Positions 1 to 7,416 of a DNA stretch of 17,694 bases are shown here, piece after piece; position 1 is the stretch's first letter; each line of letters starts with the position of its first letter. The notes under the pieces were generated by a model, which was given only the letters and a program-made list of their open reading frames with translations, had not been told where the DNA came from and searched no databases. The position numbers and the translations under genes were made by a program. The DNA comes from Ga0077527 sp038144955 (GTDB taxonomy: Bacteria; Pseudomonadota; Gammaproteobacteria; Burkholderiales; SG8-41). The DNA is taken from NCBI GenBank assembly GCA_038144955.1, contig JAYQOT010000050.1, positions 1-17,694 of the forward strand, read 5' to 3'.

Positions 1-1680
1 GTGCCGGTGTCGCTGGGCATAGGCATCGCTTTCGCCGCCAGTTTGTGGGCAACCTGGACGGCTTCGGGGCAGGTGTATTTCGATTCGGTCTCGATGTTCG
101 TTTTTCTGCTGTTGGGGGCGCGTTACTTCGAGGCGCAGGCACAGGCGAAGGCGGTCGAAGCGCAGGAGCGCCTGGTTCGTCTCGTCCCTGCTACCGCCGA
201 GCGGCTGCAAAACCATCCCGGTGATGCAGTGGAGCGGGTGGCTGCAGCAACGTTGCGCGAGGGGAATTTCGTGCGTGTACGGCCCGGAGCTGTAATTCCT
301 GCCGACGGGGTGGTGGTCGAAGGGGAGAGCGCGGCGGACGAGTCACTGCTCACCGGCGAATCCCGGCCTGTACCCAAACGGCCCGGGGATGGAGTAACCG
401 GCGGCTCGGTCAATATCGGCGGATTGTTGACGTTACGGGTGAGCCGGGTCGGAGAAGACAGCGTGCTCGCGGGTATCGTGCGCCTGATGGATCGGGCGCA
501 GACGGAAAAGCCGCGCATCGCGCAGACTGCCGACCGCGTCGCGCAATGGTTTGTAGCGGTGCTGCTGTTGCTCACGGTCGTGGCGTTTGCAGCATGGTGG
601 CAAATCGATTCCGCGCGTGCATTGTGGGTCGCGGTGTCCATGCTGGTGGTGACCTGTCCCTGTGCCCTGTCGCTGGCCACGCCGGCGGCACTCAGCGCAG
701 CGACCAGCGCCGCTTATCGCAGTGGTGTTCTGGTGACACGTGGCCATGCCCTGGAGACTCTGGCACGGGCGACGCATGTCGTGTTTGACAAGACCGGCAC
801 GCTGAGCACCGGGCACATGGCTGTCGCCGGGGTGCGCGTACTGGGCAACGAATCGCGTGATCGTTGTCTTGCGCTGGCTGCGGCGCTGGAATCGGGTTCC
901 GAACATCCCATCGGGCGTGCGTTGAATGCCACGGTTTCAGGCGTGCATGCAGTGGCAAAGAAGGTGAGCCATGTTTCCGGGCAGGGGATTGAAGGACTGG
1001 TGGGCGGACGACTGCTGCGCATCGGCCGACCTGAGTTTGTTGCTGACATGCATGGCCAGCCGGTTCCTGACGATTTTGGTGCTGCTGCCGGGGCGGCCAC
1101 GGCAGTCATGCTGGGTGATGCACGGGGTTGGCTTGCCATGTTCATTCTGGACGATACGCCACGTCACGATGCCGGCAAGGTGGTCGAGTTGCTGCGGGCC
1201 GCCGGCGTCCAGGTAAGTCTGCTCTCGGGCGATCAGCCCCAACGCGTGCTGCATGTGGCGTGCGAGATGGGCATTGCTGATGCACGCGGCGGAGCCACCC
1301 CCGCCGCCAAGCTCGCTCATGTGCGTGATCTGCAGGCAAACGGGGCAGTGGTGGCAATGGTCGGGGACGGCGTCAACGATGCGCCGGTACTGGCCCAGGC
1401 GCAGGTATCGGTGGCACTCGGCAGCGGTACCGCGCTGGCGCACAACAGTGCCGACATCGTGCTGATGCATGACCGGCTGACCGCGCTTGCCGAAGCGCGT
1501 AGTCTGGCGCGGCGTACGCTCGGCGTTATCCGCCAGAATCTGGCCTGGGCCACGGTCTACAACGCGGTGGCATTACCGCTCGCGATGGCCGGTCTGGTGA
1601 CGCCTCTGGTTGCCGCCGCTGGCATGTCGGTTTCTTCTTTGCTGGTTGTCCTCAACGCTTTGCGTCTGGCGCGGCACTGA
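1..1680 (+). CDS. ccoI: Copper-translocating P-type ATPase CcoI (FixI), 3' part, cut by window edge
   Basis: P1B-type ATPase that exports copper needed to assemble the cbb3-type cytochrome c oxidase in the inner membrane. The visible 559 residues hold the actuator motif TGES (118-121), the metal-binding membrane motif CPC (219-221), the phosphorylation motif DKTGT with Asp263, the P1B signature His-Pro (302-303, in SEHPIGRAL) and the hinge GDGVNDAP (455-462), followed by the last membrane pair. Family members are about 800 residues long, so roughly the first 240-270 (N-terminal metal-binding domain and first membrane helices) lie to the left of the window. The GTG at base 1 is an open-frame edge, not a start. 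The CcoI assignment, rather than generic CopA, rests mainly on ccoS following 14 bases after the stop. No frameshift or missing catalytic residue is visible. Confidence 0.9.
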   Translation: MPVSLGIGIAFAASLWATWTASGQVYFDSVSMFVFLLLGARYFEAQAQAKAVEAQERLVRLVPATAERLQNHPGDAVERVAAATLREGNFVRVRPGAVIPADGVVVEGESAADESLLTGESRPVPKRPGDGVTGGSVNIGGLLTLRVSRVGEDSVLAGIVRLMDRAQTEKPRIAQTADRVAQWFVAVLLLLTVVAFAAWWQIDSARALWVAVSMLVVTCPCALSLATPAALSAATSAAYRSGVLVTRGHALETLARATHVVFDKTGTLSTGHMAVAGVRVLGNESRDRCLALAAALESGSEHPIGRALNATVSGVHAVAKKVSHVSGQGIEGLVGGRLLRIGRPEFVADMHGQPVPDDFGAAAGAATAVMLGDARGWLAMFILDDTPRHDAGKVVELLRAAGVQVSLLSGDQPQRVLHVACEMGIADARGGATPAAKLAHVRDLQANGAVVAMVGDGVNDAPVLAQAQVSVALGSGTALAHNSADIVLMHDRLTALAEARSLARRTLGVIRQNLAWATVYNAVALPLAMAGLVTPLVAAAGMSVSSLLVVLNALRLARH

Positions 1681-1694
1681 AGCATCATGCCGGG

Positions 1695-1862
1695 ATGGAC
1701 ATCCTTTTTCTGCTGGTACCGCTGTCGATAGTGCTGGTTTTCGTGATCGGCGCCATTTTCTGGTGGGCACTGAAAAGCGGGCAATTCGAGGATCTTGAAG
1801 GCCCGGCGCACCGTATCCTGATGGATGATGACGCGCCTGAAAAACCAAATAAAAACAATTAG
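1695..1862 (+). CDS. ccoS: Cbb3-type cytochrome oxidase assembly protein CcoS
   Basis: A 55-residue single-span membrane protein starting MDILFLLVPLSIV. Residues 3-25 form one hydrophobic helix, followed by WWALKSGQFEDLEGPAHRIL, the hallmark of the CcoS family: the stretch G-Q-[FY]-[DE]-D-[LM]-[ED]-[GT]-P after the helix. CcoS is required for heme and copper insertion into the cbb3 oxidase catalytic subunit. It begins 14 bases after ccoI, the usual ccoIS order, and no strong Shine-Dalgarno sequence is visible, so translation is probably coupled to ccoI. An ATG at 1687 is in another frame. The polar tail DDDAPEKPNKNN is low-complexity and typical in variability. Length matches the family (about 45-70 residues). 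Confidence 0.9.
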   Translation: MDILFLLVPLSIVLVFVIGAIFWWALKSGQFEDLEGPAHRILMDDDAPEKPNKNN

Positions 1863-1877
1863 TTAACAATTCGCAAC

Positions 1878-1883
1878 GAGGAG
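1878..1883 (+). promoter_or_regulatory. Shine-Dalgarno site GAGGAG deciding the narX TTG start
   Basis: GAGGAG lies 6 bases upstream of the TTG at 1890. That is near-ideal spacing, and no comparable site precedes the next in-frame ATG (1950), which would cut into the first membrane helix. This supports TTG as the true narX initiation codon. A TTG start would be expected to keep sensor kinase synthesis modest. Confidence 0.75.
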
Positions 1884-1889
1884 CTGCGT

Positions 1890-3860
1890 TTGCCGGTTAC
1901 AGAATTGACTGCGCGTCCTACGCTCAGTGCCAAGCTGACTGCCATAGCAATGGTATTCATGGCGGTGGCGCTGACAGCGATCGGTCTCACGCTGTATGAG
2001 TCATGGAAGCTTGAGGGCGCCGCCGCCGTGATCAATGACATGGGCAGTCAGCGCATGCGGTCGTACCGCATTGCCTATCTGATCGCTGAAAGCGTACGTG
2101 AGGAAGCGCGTCGGGCCGAACTTCAAAGGGAGCTTGAGGAAGAGATCCGCCGTTTCGACCAGGTGCTTGCCGGTCTCAAATCCGGTGATCCGGTACGGCC
2201 GCTGGTGTTACCGCGTGACGCGGAGATTGTTGCCGAACTCGCTGCGGTGGAAGCCCAGTGGCGCGGTGCAGTCCAGCCATTGCTGTCACTGGTGATGCGG
2301 GGCAGCGGTGAGGCTCAGCGTACCGCTCTCGGGCAGCTGCGCGGCACGATGGAGACTTTTGTTGGCCGGATTGATCAGGTGGTGAGACTGGTCGAGGCCA
2401 ACAACGCACGCACCATTGCTCTTGTGCGTTACATGCAGTTCGGGCTTATTGCACTGGCGCTGGTGGGCACGGTTGCCCTTATTTACCTGATGTTTCTGCT
2501 GGTGGTACGACCGGTAGCTAGCCTTGCCGAGGGCATGCAGCGCATGACTGCGGGGGAATTCGGCGCGCGCCTGCCGGTGGAGACGAACGACGAATTCGGC
2601 GATCTTGCCGAAGGTTTCAACCGAATGGCGAGCCGGCTGCAGGATCTCTATGTCACGCTGGAGGAGCGGGTAGCCGAGCAGACCCGGGATCTGGCGGCGC
2701 GCAACCATGAGCTGGAAGCGTTGTACGCAGTGGCACGCCTGCTTAGCAGGCCGGCGTCGGTCGAGGAGTTGAGCCGCGGTTTCCTGCGTCAGCTGATGGA
2801 GCTGCATGGTGCGGCGGGAGGCGCAGTGCGACTGCTGGATCCGCAGACACGCGGCCTGCATCTTTATGCGCACGAAGGATTGACTGCCGGGTTTGCTGCG
2901 GATGAACGTTGCATTGCGATGGGGCATTGCCTTTGCGGCATGGCTGCACAGGCTGATTCTTCCAGGGTCGATCATCTCGATAATATCGACCCCAGAATTG
3001 CGCGCGAATGCCGTGAAGCAGGGTATCGTACGGTGACGGTTTTCCCGATCAAGGTGTACGGCGATCTGCTTGGCGTGTTCAATCTTTATTTCAGGGATCT
3101 GCATCAGGTCAGCGCAGAAGACCGCCGGTTGCTGGAGGCTTTGGGGCAGCATCTGGGCATTGCGATCCAGAATCAGCGGCTGGCTTCCAGGGATCGTGAA
3201 CTGGCGGTGTTCGAGGAACGCAGCCTGCTGGCGCGAGAACTGCACGATTCGATCGCCCAGTCGCTGGCGTTCCTCAACATCCAGGTGCAGTTGCTGGAGG
3301 ACTCGCTGGCACGTGATGCGCGCAATGAGATGAATGAGGTGTTGTCGCGTATCCGCGAGGGCGTTCAGGAAAGTTACGACGACGTGCGTGAACTGCTGAC
3401 TCATTTCCGTTCACGTATGAAGCATGAGGAGGATATCGGTGATTCCCTGCGCCAGATGCTCGGACGGTTCGGTACGCAAACGGGGCTCAACACCGAATTT
3501 TCGGATGCCGGCTCGGGTGTTCAGCTGCCCGCGGAAAGCCAGTTGCAGGTATTGCACATCCTGCAGGAGGCGCTGTCCAATGTGCGCAAGCATGCCGAGG
3601 CGAAGCGGGTCAGGCTGGCGTTGCAGCGCGATCAGGAATACGTGTTCACGGTTGAGGACGACGGTCGCGGTTTTGATGCCTCTGCGGGTGTCGATGAATC
3701 CCATATCGGTCTGCGCATCATGCGCGAGCGCGCCCAACGCATCGGTGCCGCTATTTCAGTAAGTTCGGCGCCTGGCAAGGGTACGAAGGTCACACTGCGA
3801 TTGCCGTTGGGACAGGGAACTGGTGCCGGTGTTGCGATGGTTGATGGAAGGGTCACATGA
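1890..3860 (+). CDS. narX: Nitrate/nitrite sensor histidine kinase NarX
   Basis: A 656-residue membrane kinase that senses periplasmic nitrate/nitrite and phosphorylates NarL. Order of parts: TM1 at about 16-36; a periplasmic sensor with the NarX/NarQ P-box (INDMGSQRMRSYRIAYLI, 48-65), including the nitrate-contacting Arg; TM2 at about 182-206; HAMP at about 205-257; a GAF-like central module with a cysteine cluster (C341, C347, C349); a HisKA_3 dimerisation helix with phospho-acceptor His452 in ELHDSIAQSLAF; and a HATPase with N-box Asn564 and G-box DDGRGFD (590-596). It is longer than E. coli NarX (598). It starts at TTG behind a GAGGAG site, 27 bases after ccoS, and its last 4 bases overlap narL (ATGA), indicating translational coupling. 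NarQ is the alternative, but adjacency to narL and the nar operon favours NarX. Confidence 0.93.
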   Translation: MPVTELTARPTLSAKLTAIAMVFMAVALTAIGLTLYESWKLEGAAAVINDMGSQRMRSYRIAYLIAESVREEARRAELQRELEEEIRRFDQVLAGLKSGDPVRPLVLPRDAEIVAELAAVEAQWRGAVQPLLSLVMRGSGEAQRTALGQLRGTMETFVGRIDQVVRLVEANNARTIALVRYMQFGLIALALVGTVALIYLMFLLVVRPVASLAEGMQRMTAGEFGARLPVETNDEFGDLAEGFNRMASRLQDLYVTLEERVAEQTRDLAARNHELEALYAVARLLSRPASVEELSRGFLRQLMELHGAAGGAVRLLDPQTRGLHLYAHEGLTAGFAADERCIAMGHCLCGMAAQADSSRVDHLDNIDPRIARECREAGYRTVTVFPIKVYGDLLGVFNLYFRDLHQVSAEDRRLLEALGQHLGIAIQNQRLASRDRELAVFEERSLLARELHDSIAQSLAFLNIQVQLLEDSLARDARNEMNEVLSRIREGVQESYDDVRELLTHFRSRMKHEEDIGDSLRQMLGRFGTQTGLNTEFSDAGSGVQLPAESQLQVLHILQEALSNVRKHAEAKRVRLALQRDQEYVFTVEDDGRGFDASAGVDESHIGLRIMRERAQRIGAAISVSSAPGKGTKVTLRLPLGQGTGAGVAMVDGRVT

Positions 3861-4516
3861 GCGAAGGCAAACTCAGGGTGCTGCTGATCGATGATCACAA
3901 ACTGTTTCGCGGAGGCGTCAAGGCGCTGCTTGCACGTCAGCCTGATATCGAGGTGGTAGGCGAGGCGGCAGACGGTCTTGACGGGGTAAAGCAGGCACGG
4001 CAACTGAAGCCCGACATGGTATTGCTTGATCTGCACATGCCCGGCATGGGCGGTCGGGATGCGGTGCGCACGCTCGTCGAGGAATTGCCGCAGACGAAGG
4101 TGCTGATGCTCACGGTGTCGGAAGATGCTGAAGATCTTCTTGACACGCTGCGCGCCGGTGCCGCGGGCTACCTTTTGAAAAACATCGATACCGATTACTT
4201 CATCGAGGCTATCCGCCGTGCCGCAGAAGGCGATTCGGTGGTTTCGCCGGAGATGACCGGCAAGCTGGTTGACGGACTCAAACGCCCGGCTTCTGCTGCA
4301 TTGCCCGACAGGGATGTGCTGACCGCGCGCGAACGCGAAATACTTGCCGTGCTGGCACGCGGTGCGAGTAACAAGGAAATCGCGCGCGAGTTCGATCTCG
4401 CCGAGAGCACGGTCAAGATTCATGTGCAGAACATCCTGCGCAAGCTCAACCTGAGCAGCAGGGTGCAGGCCGCGGTATATGCCGTAGAGCACGGCATGGG
4501 TGAAAAAAAGCAATAA
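3857..4516 (+). CDS. narL: Nitrate/nitrite response regulator NarL
   Basis: A 219-residue cytoplasmic response regulator (E. coli NarL 216). The receiver domain spans about 7-122, with the acidic pocket IDDHK near residue 11, phospho-acceptor Asp58 in LLDLHMPGMGG and the conserved Lys108 in GYLLKN. The C-terminal LuxR/NarL-type helix-turn-helix runs from about 155 (LTAREREILAVLARG) to 212, with recognition helix NKEIAREFDLAESTVKIHV. The start overlaps the narX stop (ATGA), so the two are co-translated partners. The expected target is the narK1 operon immediately downstream. I could not find a convincing TACYYMT heptamer pair in the 183-base gap by eye. NarP is possible by sequence type, but genetic context favours NarL. 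Confidence 0.93.
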   Translation: MSEGKLRVLLIDDHKLFRGGVKALLARQPDIEVVGEAADGLDGVKQARQLKPDMVLLDLHMPGMGGRDAVRTLVEELPQTKVLMLTVSEDAEDLLDTLRAGAAGYLLKNIDTDYFIEAIRRAAEGDSVVSPEMTGKLVDGLKRPASAALPDRDVLTAREREILAVLARGASNKEIAREFDLAESTVKIHVQNILRKLNLSSRVQAAVYAVEHGMGEKKQ

Positions 4517-4581
4517 AAACATATTGTTACGTGGTTTCCGTGACCGGGCGGCCTTCCCGCATTTCAGCGCAGGATCCGGTA

Positions 4582-4611
4582 ACTAGTTCTTAAGGACTAG
4601 TGCGCTAGTCC
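4582..4611. repeat. Two overlapping CTAG-centred inverted repeats between narL and narK1
   Basis: The 183-base gap (4517-4699) holds ACTAGTTCTTAAGGACTAGT (4582-4601), an inverted repeat with 9 of 10 pairs matching, and GGACTAGTGCGCTAGTCC (4594-4611), a perfect 7-base stem with a 4-base TGCG centre. They share the arm GGACTAGT, so as RNA hairpins they would exclude each other. As DNA they form three tandem CTAG half-sites with 14 and 8 base periodicity. This could be an operator for the narK1 promoter, an attenuator, or a weak terminator for narXL (only GTTTGT follows, not a real T-run). No strict FNR palindrome (TTGAT-N4-ATCAA) occurs in this gap. The structure is seen directly; the function is unknown. 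Confidence 0.6.
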
Positions 4612-4687
4612 GTTTGTCCGTTGCTGCCCGTCCATCAGGCGAATGGTGGCGGTTTGCTGCGCTGCGTATCTTCACTTCAAAGAACTG

Positions 4688-4694
4688 AAAGGAG
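4688..4694 (+). promoter_or_regulatory. Shine-Dalgarno AAAGGAG deciding the narK1 start
   Basis: AAAGGAG ends 5 bases before the ATG at 4700. An in-frame upstream ATG at 4643 has no such site and would add a 19-residue tail with no NarK character, so the start is set at 4700. Confidence 0.8.
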
Positions 4695-4699
4695 TGAAG

Positions 4700-5965
4700 A
4701 TGCGTTCGCAAAACTACAAAGCCTGGTCCGTGGTGAGTGCAAGCACGTTCGCGTTCACAGTGTGCTTCATGGTCTGGATGATGTTTGCGGTAATCGGCAT
4801 CCCGATCAAGAAGGCGCTGGATCTCAACGAAACCCAGTTCGGCGTGCTGGTCGCTTTGCCGGTGCTGACCGGTTCACTGTTTCGCCTGCCCATCGGCATG
4901 TGGACCGACAAATTCGGCGGTCGCATCGTGTTTTTCCTGCTGATGTTGTCCACCATCGTGCCGATCTGGCTGATTTCAGTCGGTACTGCCTACTGGCATT
5001 ACCTGGTAACCGGGCTGTTCGTCGGCGTGGCCGGCGCATCGTTTACCGTGGGTATTGCCTATTGCGCGCGCTGGTTCCCCAAGGAACGGCAGGGTCTGGC
5101 GATGGGCATATTCGGCGCCGGCAATACCGGCGCGGCGATCACCAAGCTCGTGGCGCCATCCATCGTGGTTGCCTATGGCTGGACCATGGTGCCCAAGGTC
5201 TACGCAGTGCTGATGCTGGTGACCGTGATCATCTTCTGGATGTTTACCTATACCGACGAGGATCACAGCACCGGTCATTCGACGGTAACGGTGCGTGAGC
5301 AGCTGCAGGCGCTGAAGGATCCGACCGTGTGGCGCTACAGCCAGTACTACTCGATCGTCTTCGGCGGCTATGTGGCGCTGTCGCTGTGGATGACCAAGTA
5401 CTACATCACCGAGTACGGGTTTGACCTCCAGTTTGCAGCGCTGCTGGCCGCGGCATTCAGCGTGCCGGGTGGCGTGCTGCGCGCAGTCGGCGGCTGGTTT
5501 TCGGACAAATTCGGTGCCCATACCGTGACCTGGTGGGTGTTGTGGATTTCGCTGGTATGCCTGTTCTTCCTGTCATACCCGCAGACCAGCCTGACCATAC
5601 AAACCGTCACCGGTCCGAAAAGCTTCCACATCGGCCTCAATTCCGTGATGTTCACGATCCTGATGTTCACGATGGGCATTGCCTTCGCCATCGGCAAGGC
5701 ATCGGTGTTCAAGTACATCTCGGATGATTACCCCCGCAACATCGGCGTCATTTCCGGCATCGTTGGCCTGGCGGGCGGCATGGGCGGATTCATCCTGCCC
5801 ATCATGTTCGGCGCCCTCGTCGACCTGACCGGCGTGCGTTCCTCCGCATTCATGCTGATGTTCGGCATCGTCTGGGTTTCGCTGATGTGGATGTATTTCA
5901 AGGAAGTCCGTCCGATGGGAGCGGAACGTGCAAAACAGTTCCCCACGCCCACCCACTTCACCTGA
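4700..5965 (+). CDS. narK1: Nitrate/nitrite transporter, NarK1 type (nitrate/proton symporter)
   Basis: A 421-residue major facilitator of the nitrate/nitrite porter family with about 12 membrane helices. It has the two family arginines that face the substrate path: Arg62 in TGSLFRLPIG (TM2) and Arg261 in GGVLRAVGGW (TM8). It also has the two glycine-rich nitrate signatures, GIFGAGNTGAAITKLVAP (TM5) and GLAGGMGGFILPIMFG (TM11). The short length and the form of the signatures fit type I NarK, which in Paracoccus and Pseudomonas is thought to run proton-driven nitrate uptake that starts respiration before nitrite accumulates. It is the first gene of the structural operon, with narK2 starting 27 bases later. 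The type I versus type II split is inferred from length and motif form; direction of transport was not deduced from sequence. Confidence 0.88.
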   Translation: MRSQNYKAWSVVSASTFAFTVCFMVWMMFAVIGIPIKKALDLNETQFGVLVALPVLTGSLFRLPIGMWTDKFGGRIVFFLLMLSTIVPIWLISVGTAYWHYLVTGLFVGVAGASFTVGIAYCARWFPKERQGLAMGIFGAGNTGAAITKLVAPSIVVAYGWTMVPKVYAVLMLVTVIIFWMFTYTDEDHSTGHSTVTVREQLQALKDPTVWRYSQYYSIVFGGYVALSLWMTKYYITEYGFDLQFAALLAAAFSVPGGVLRAVGGWFSDKFGAHTVTWWVLWISLVCLFFLSYPQTSLTIQTVTGPKSFHIGLNSVMFTILMFTMGIAFAIGKASVFKYISDDYPRNIGVISGIVGLAGGMGGFILPIMFGALVDLTGVRSSAFMLMFGIVWVSLMWMYFKEVRPMGAERAKQFPTPTHFT

Positions 5966-5992
5966 TCAGATATCTATTCAAGGAGCATAAAA

Positions 5993-7378
5993 ATGGCCAA
6001 TCACGTGCTTGAACGGTGGCTGCCCGAGGACAGCAAGTTCTGGGAAAGCGAAGGCAAGTCGATTGCACGCCGCAATCTGTGGATATCCATACCGGCGCTG
6101 CTGCTTGCTTTCGCGGTGTGGATGGTGTGGAGCGTGGTGGTCGTGAATCTGCCCAACATCGGGTTCAAATTCACGACCAACCAGCTGTTCTGGCTTGCGG
6201 CGCTGCCCGGGTTGTCGGGCGCGACGCTGCGCATCTTCTACTCGTTCATGGTGCCGATATTCGGCGGCCGCCTGTGGACCACGCTCAGCACCGCTTCGCT
6301 GGCAATACCGGCGCTGTGGATGGGGTTCGCCGTACAGAATCCGGCCACACCGTATCCCACGTTCCTGATCATCGCGCTGCTGTGCGGATTTGGTGGCGGC
6401 AATTTCGCCTCGAGCATGGCCAATATCAGCTTTTTCTACCCGAAAGCGCAGCAGGGTACGGCTCTGGGACTCAATGCCGGCCTCGGCAATCTCGGCGTCT
6501 CCGTGGTGCAGTTCATGGTGCCGCTGGTGATCACCGCGGGCGTGTTCGGCGCACTGGGCGGAGAACCGCAGGTCTGGGCCAAGGGTGATGCAACCAAACA
6601 GATGTGGCTGCAGAACGCCGGGTTCTTCTGGGTGCCTTTCATCCTCGCTGCAACGCTGGCCGCCTGGTTCGGCATGAATGACATTGCATCGGCCAAAGCG
6701 TCCTTTGCAGACCAGTCGGTGATTTTCAAGCGCAAGCACAACTGGCTGATGTGCTGGCTCTATATCGGCACCTTCGGTTCATTCATCGGCTACTCAGCGG
6801 GCTTCCCGCTGTTGATCAAGACCCAGTTTCCCGGGATCAACCCGACGCAGTATGCATTTCTCGGTCCATTGGTCGGTGCGTTGATCCGTCCGGTCGGTGG
6901 TTGGGTCTCGGACAAGCTTGGCGGGGCTCGCGTGACTTTCTGGAATTTCATCGTGATGGCGGCGGCTGTGGTGGGGGTGCTCCATTTCCTGCCGTCCAAC
7001 GGGGCTGGCGGCAATTTCTGGGGATTCTTCGCAATGTTCATGCTGCTGTTCCTGACCACGGGTATCGGCAACGGATCGACGTTCCGCATGATTCCGGTGA
7101 TCTTCCGCACGCTGCATGACCGCGAGAATGCGGACAAGGATGCGGCTGCGAAGGCCGATGGCGCGCGCAACGCGGGCAAGGAAAGTGCTGCGGTGCTCGG
7201 GTTCAGCTCTGCAGTGGCTGCCTACGGGGCGTTCTTCATCCCGAAGAGCTACGGCACTTCAATCTCCATGACCGGTGGGCCGGAAGCTGCGCTCTACCTG
7301 TTCATCGTGTTCTACCTGTCGTGCATCGTGACTACCTGGTGGTTCTATTCACGCAAGAACGCGGAAATGCCGTGCTGA
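5993..7378 (+). CDS. narK2: Nitrate/nitrite antiporter, NarK2 type
   Basis: A 461-residue MFS porter close in length and motif to E. coli NarK (463). Substrate-binding arginines are Arg80 (GATLRIFYSF, TM2) and Arg299 (GALIRPVGGW, TM8). Nitrate signatures are GLNAGLGNLGVSVVQ (TM5) and AAYGAFFIPKSYGTS (TM11), almost the E. coli text. An insertion of about 25 charged residues (DRENADKDAAAKADGARN) lies on the cytoplasmic side between TM10 and TM11, as in other type II members. It probably exchanges periplasmic nitrate for cytoplasmic nitrite produced by NarG. AGGAG sits 7-8 bases before the ATG. narG follows 38 bases after the stop with no visible promoter or terminator, so all are likely on one transcript. 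Confidence 0.9.
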   Translation: MANHVLERWLPEDSKFWESEGKSIARRNLWISIPALLLAFAVWMVWSVVVVNLPNIGFKFTTNQLFWLAALPGLSGATLRIFYSFMVPIFGGRLWTTLSTASLAIPALWMGFAVQNPATPYPTFLIIALLCGFGGGNFASSMANISFFYPKAQQGTALGLNAGLGNLGVSVVQFMVPLVITAGVFGALGGEPQVWAKGDATKQMWLQNAGFFWVPFILAATLAAWFGMNDIASAKASFADQSVIFKRKHNWLMCWLYIGTFGSFIGYSAGFPLLIKTQFPGINPTQYAFLGPLVGALIRPVGGWVSDKLGGARVTFWNFIVMAAAVVGVLHFLPSNGAGGNFWGFFAMFMLLFLTTGIGNGSTFRMIPVIFRTLHDRENADKDAAAKADGARNAGKESAAVLGFSSAVAAYGAFFIPKSYGTSISMTGGPEAALYLFIVFYLSCIVTTWWFYSRKNAEMPC

Positions 7379-7416
7379 GCGGCCTGCCGGATGACCCACA
7401 TTAGACGAGGTAAGCA

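Noticed and set aside
2286..3404. 372-codon open frame on the - strand opposite narX
   Set aside because: It lies wholly under narX, shows no recognisable domain, and GC-rich genes commonly leave long antisense frames open.
3632..4522. 296-codon open frame on the - strand across narX-narL
   Set aside because: It spans the junction of two clear + strand genes and has no recognisable domain.
4543..4558. CGGG...CCCG inverted repeat after narL as a terminator
   Set aside because: Only a 4-base stem with a 7-base loop and no T-run; too weak to call.
4643..4699. Upstream ATG start for narK1
   Set aside because: No Shine-Dalgarno site, and the extra residues are unlike NarK; ATG 4700 behind AAAGGAG is better.
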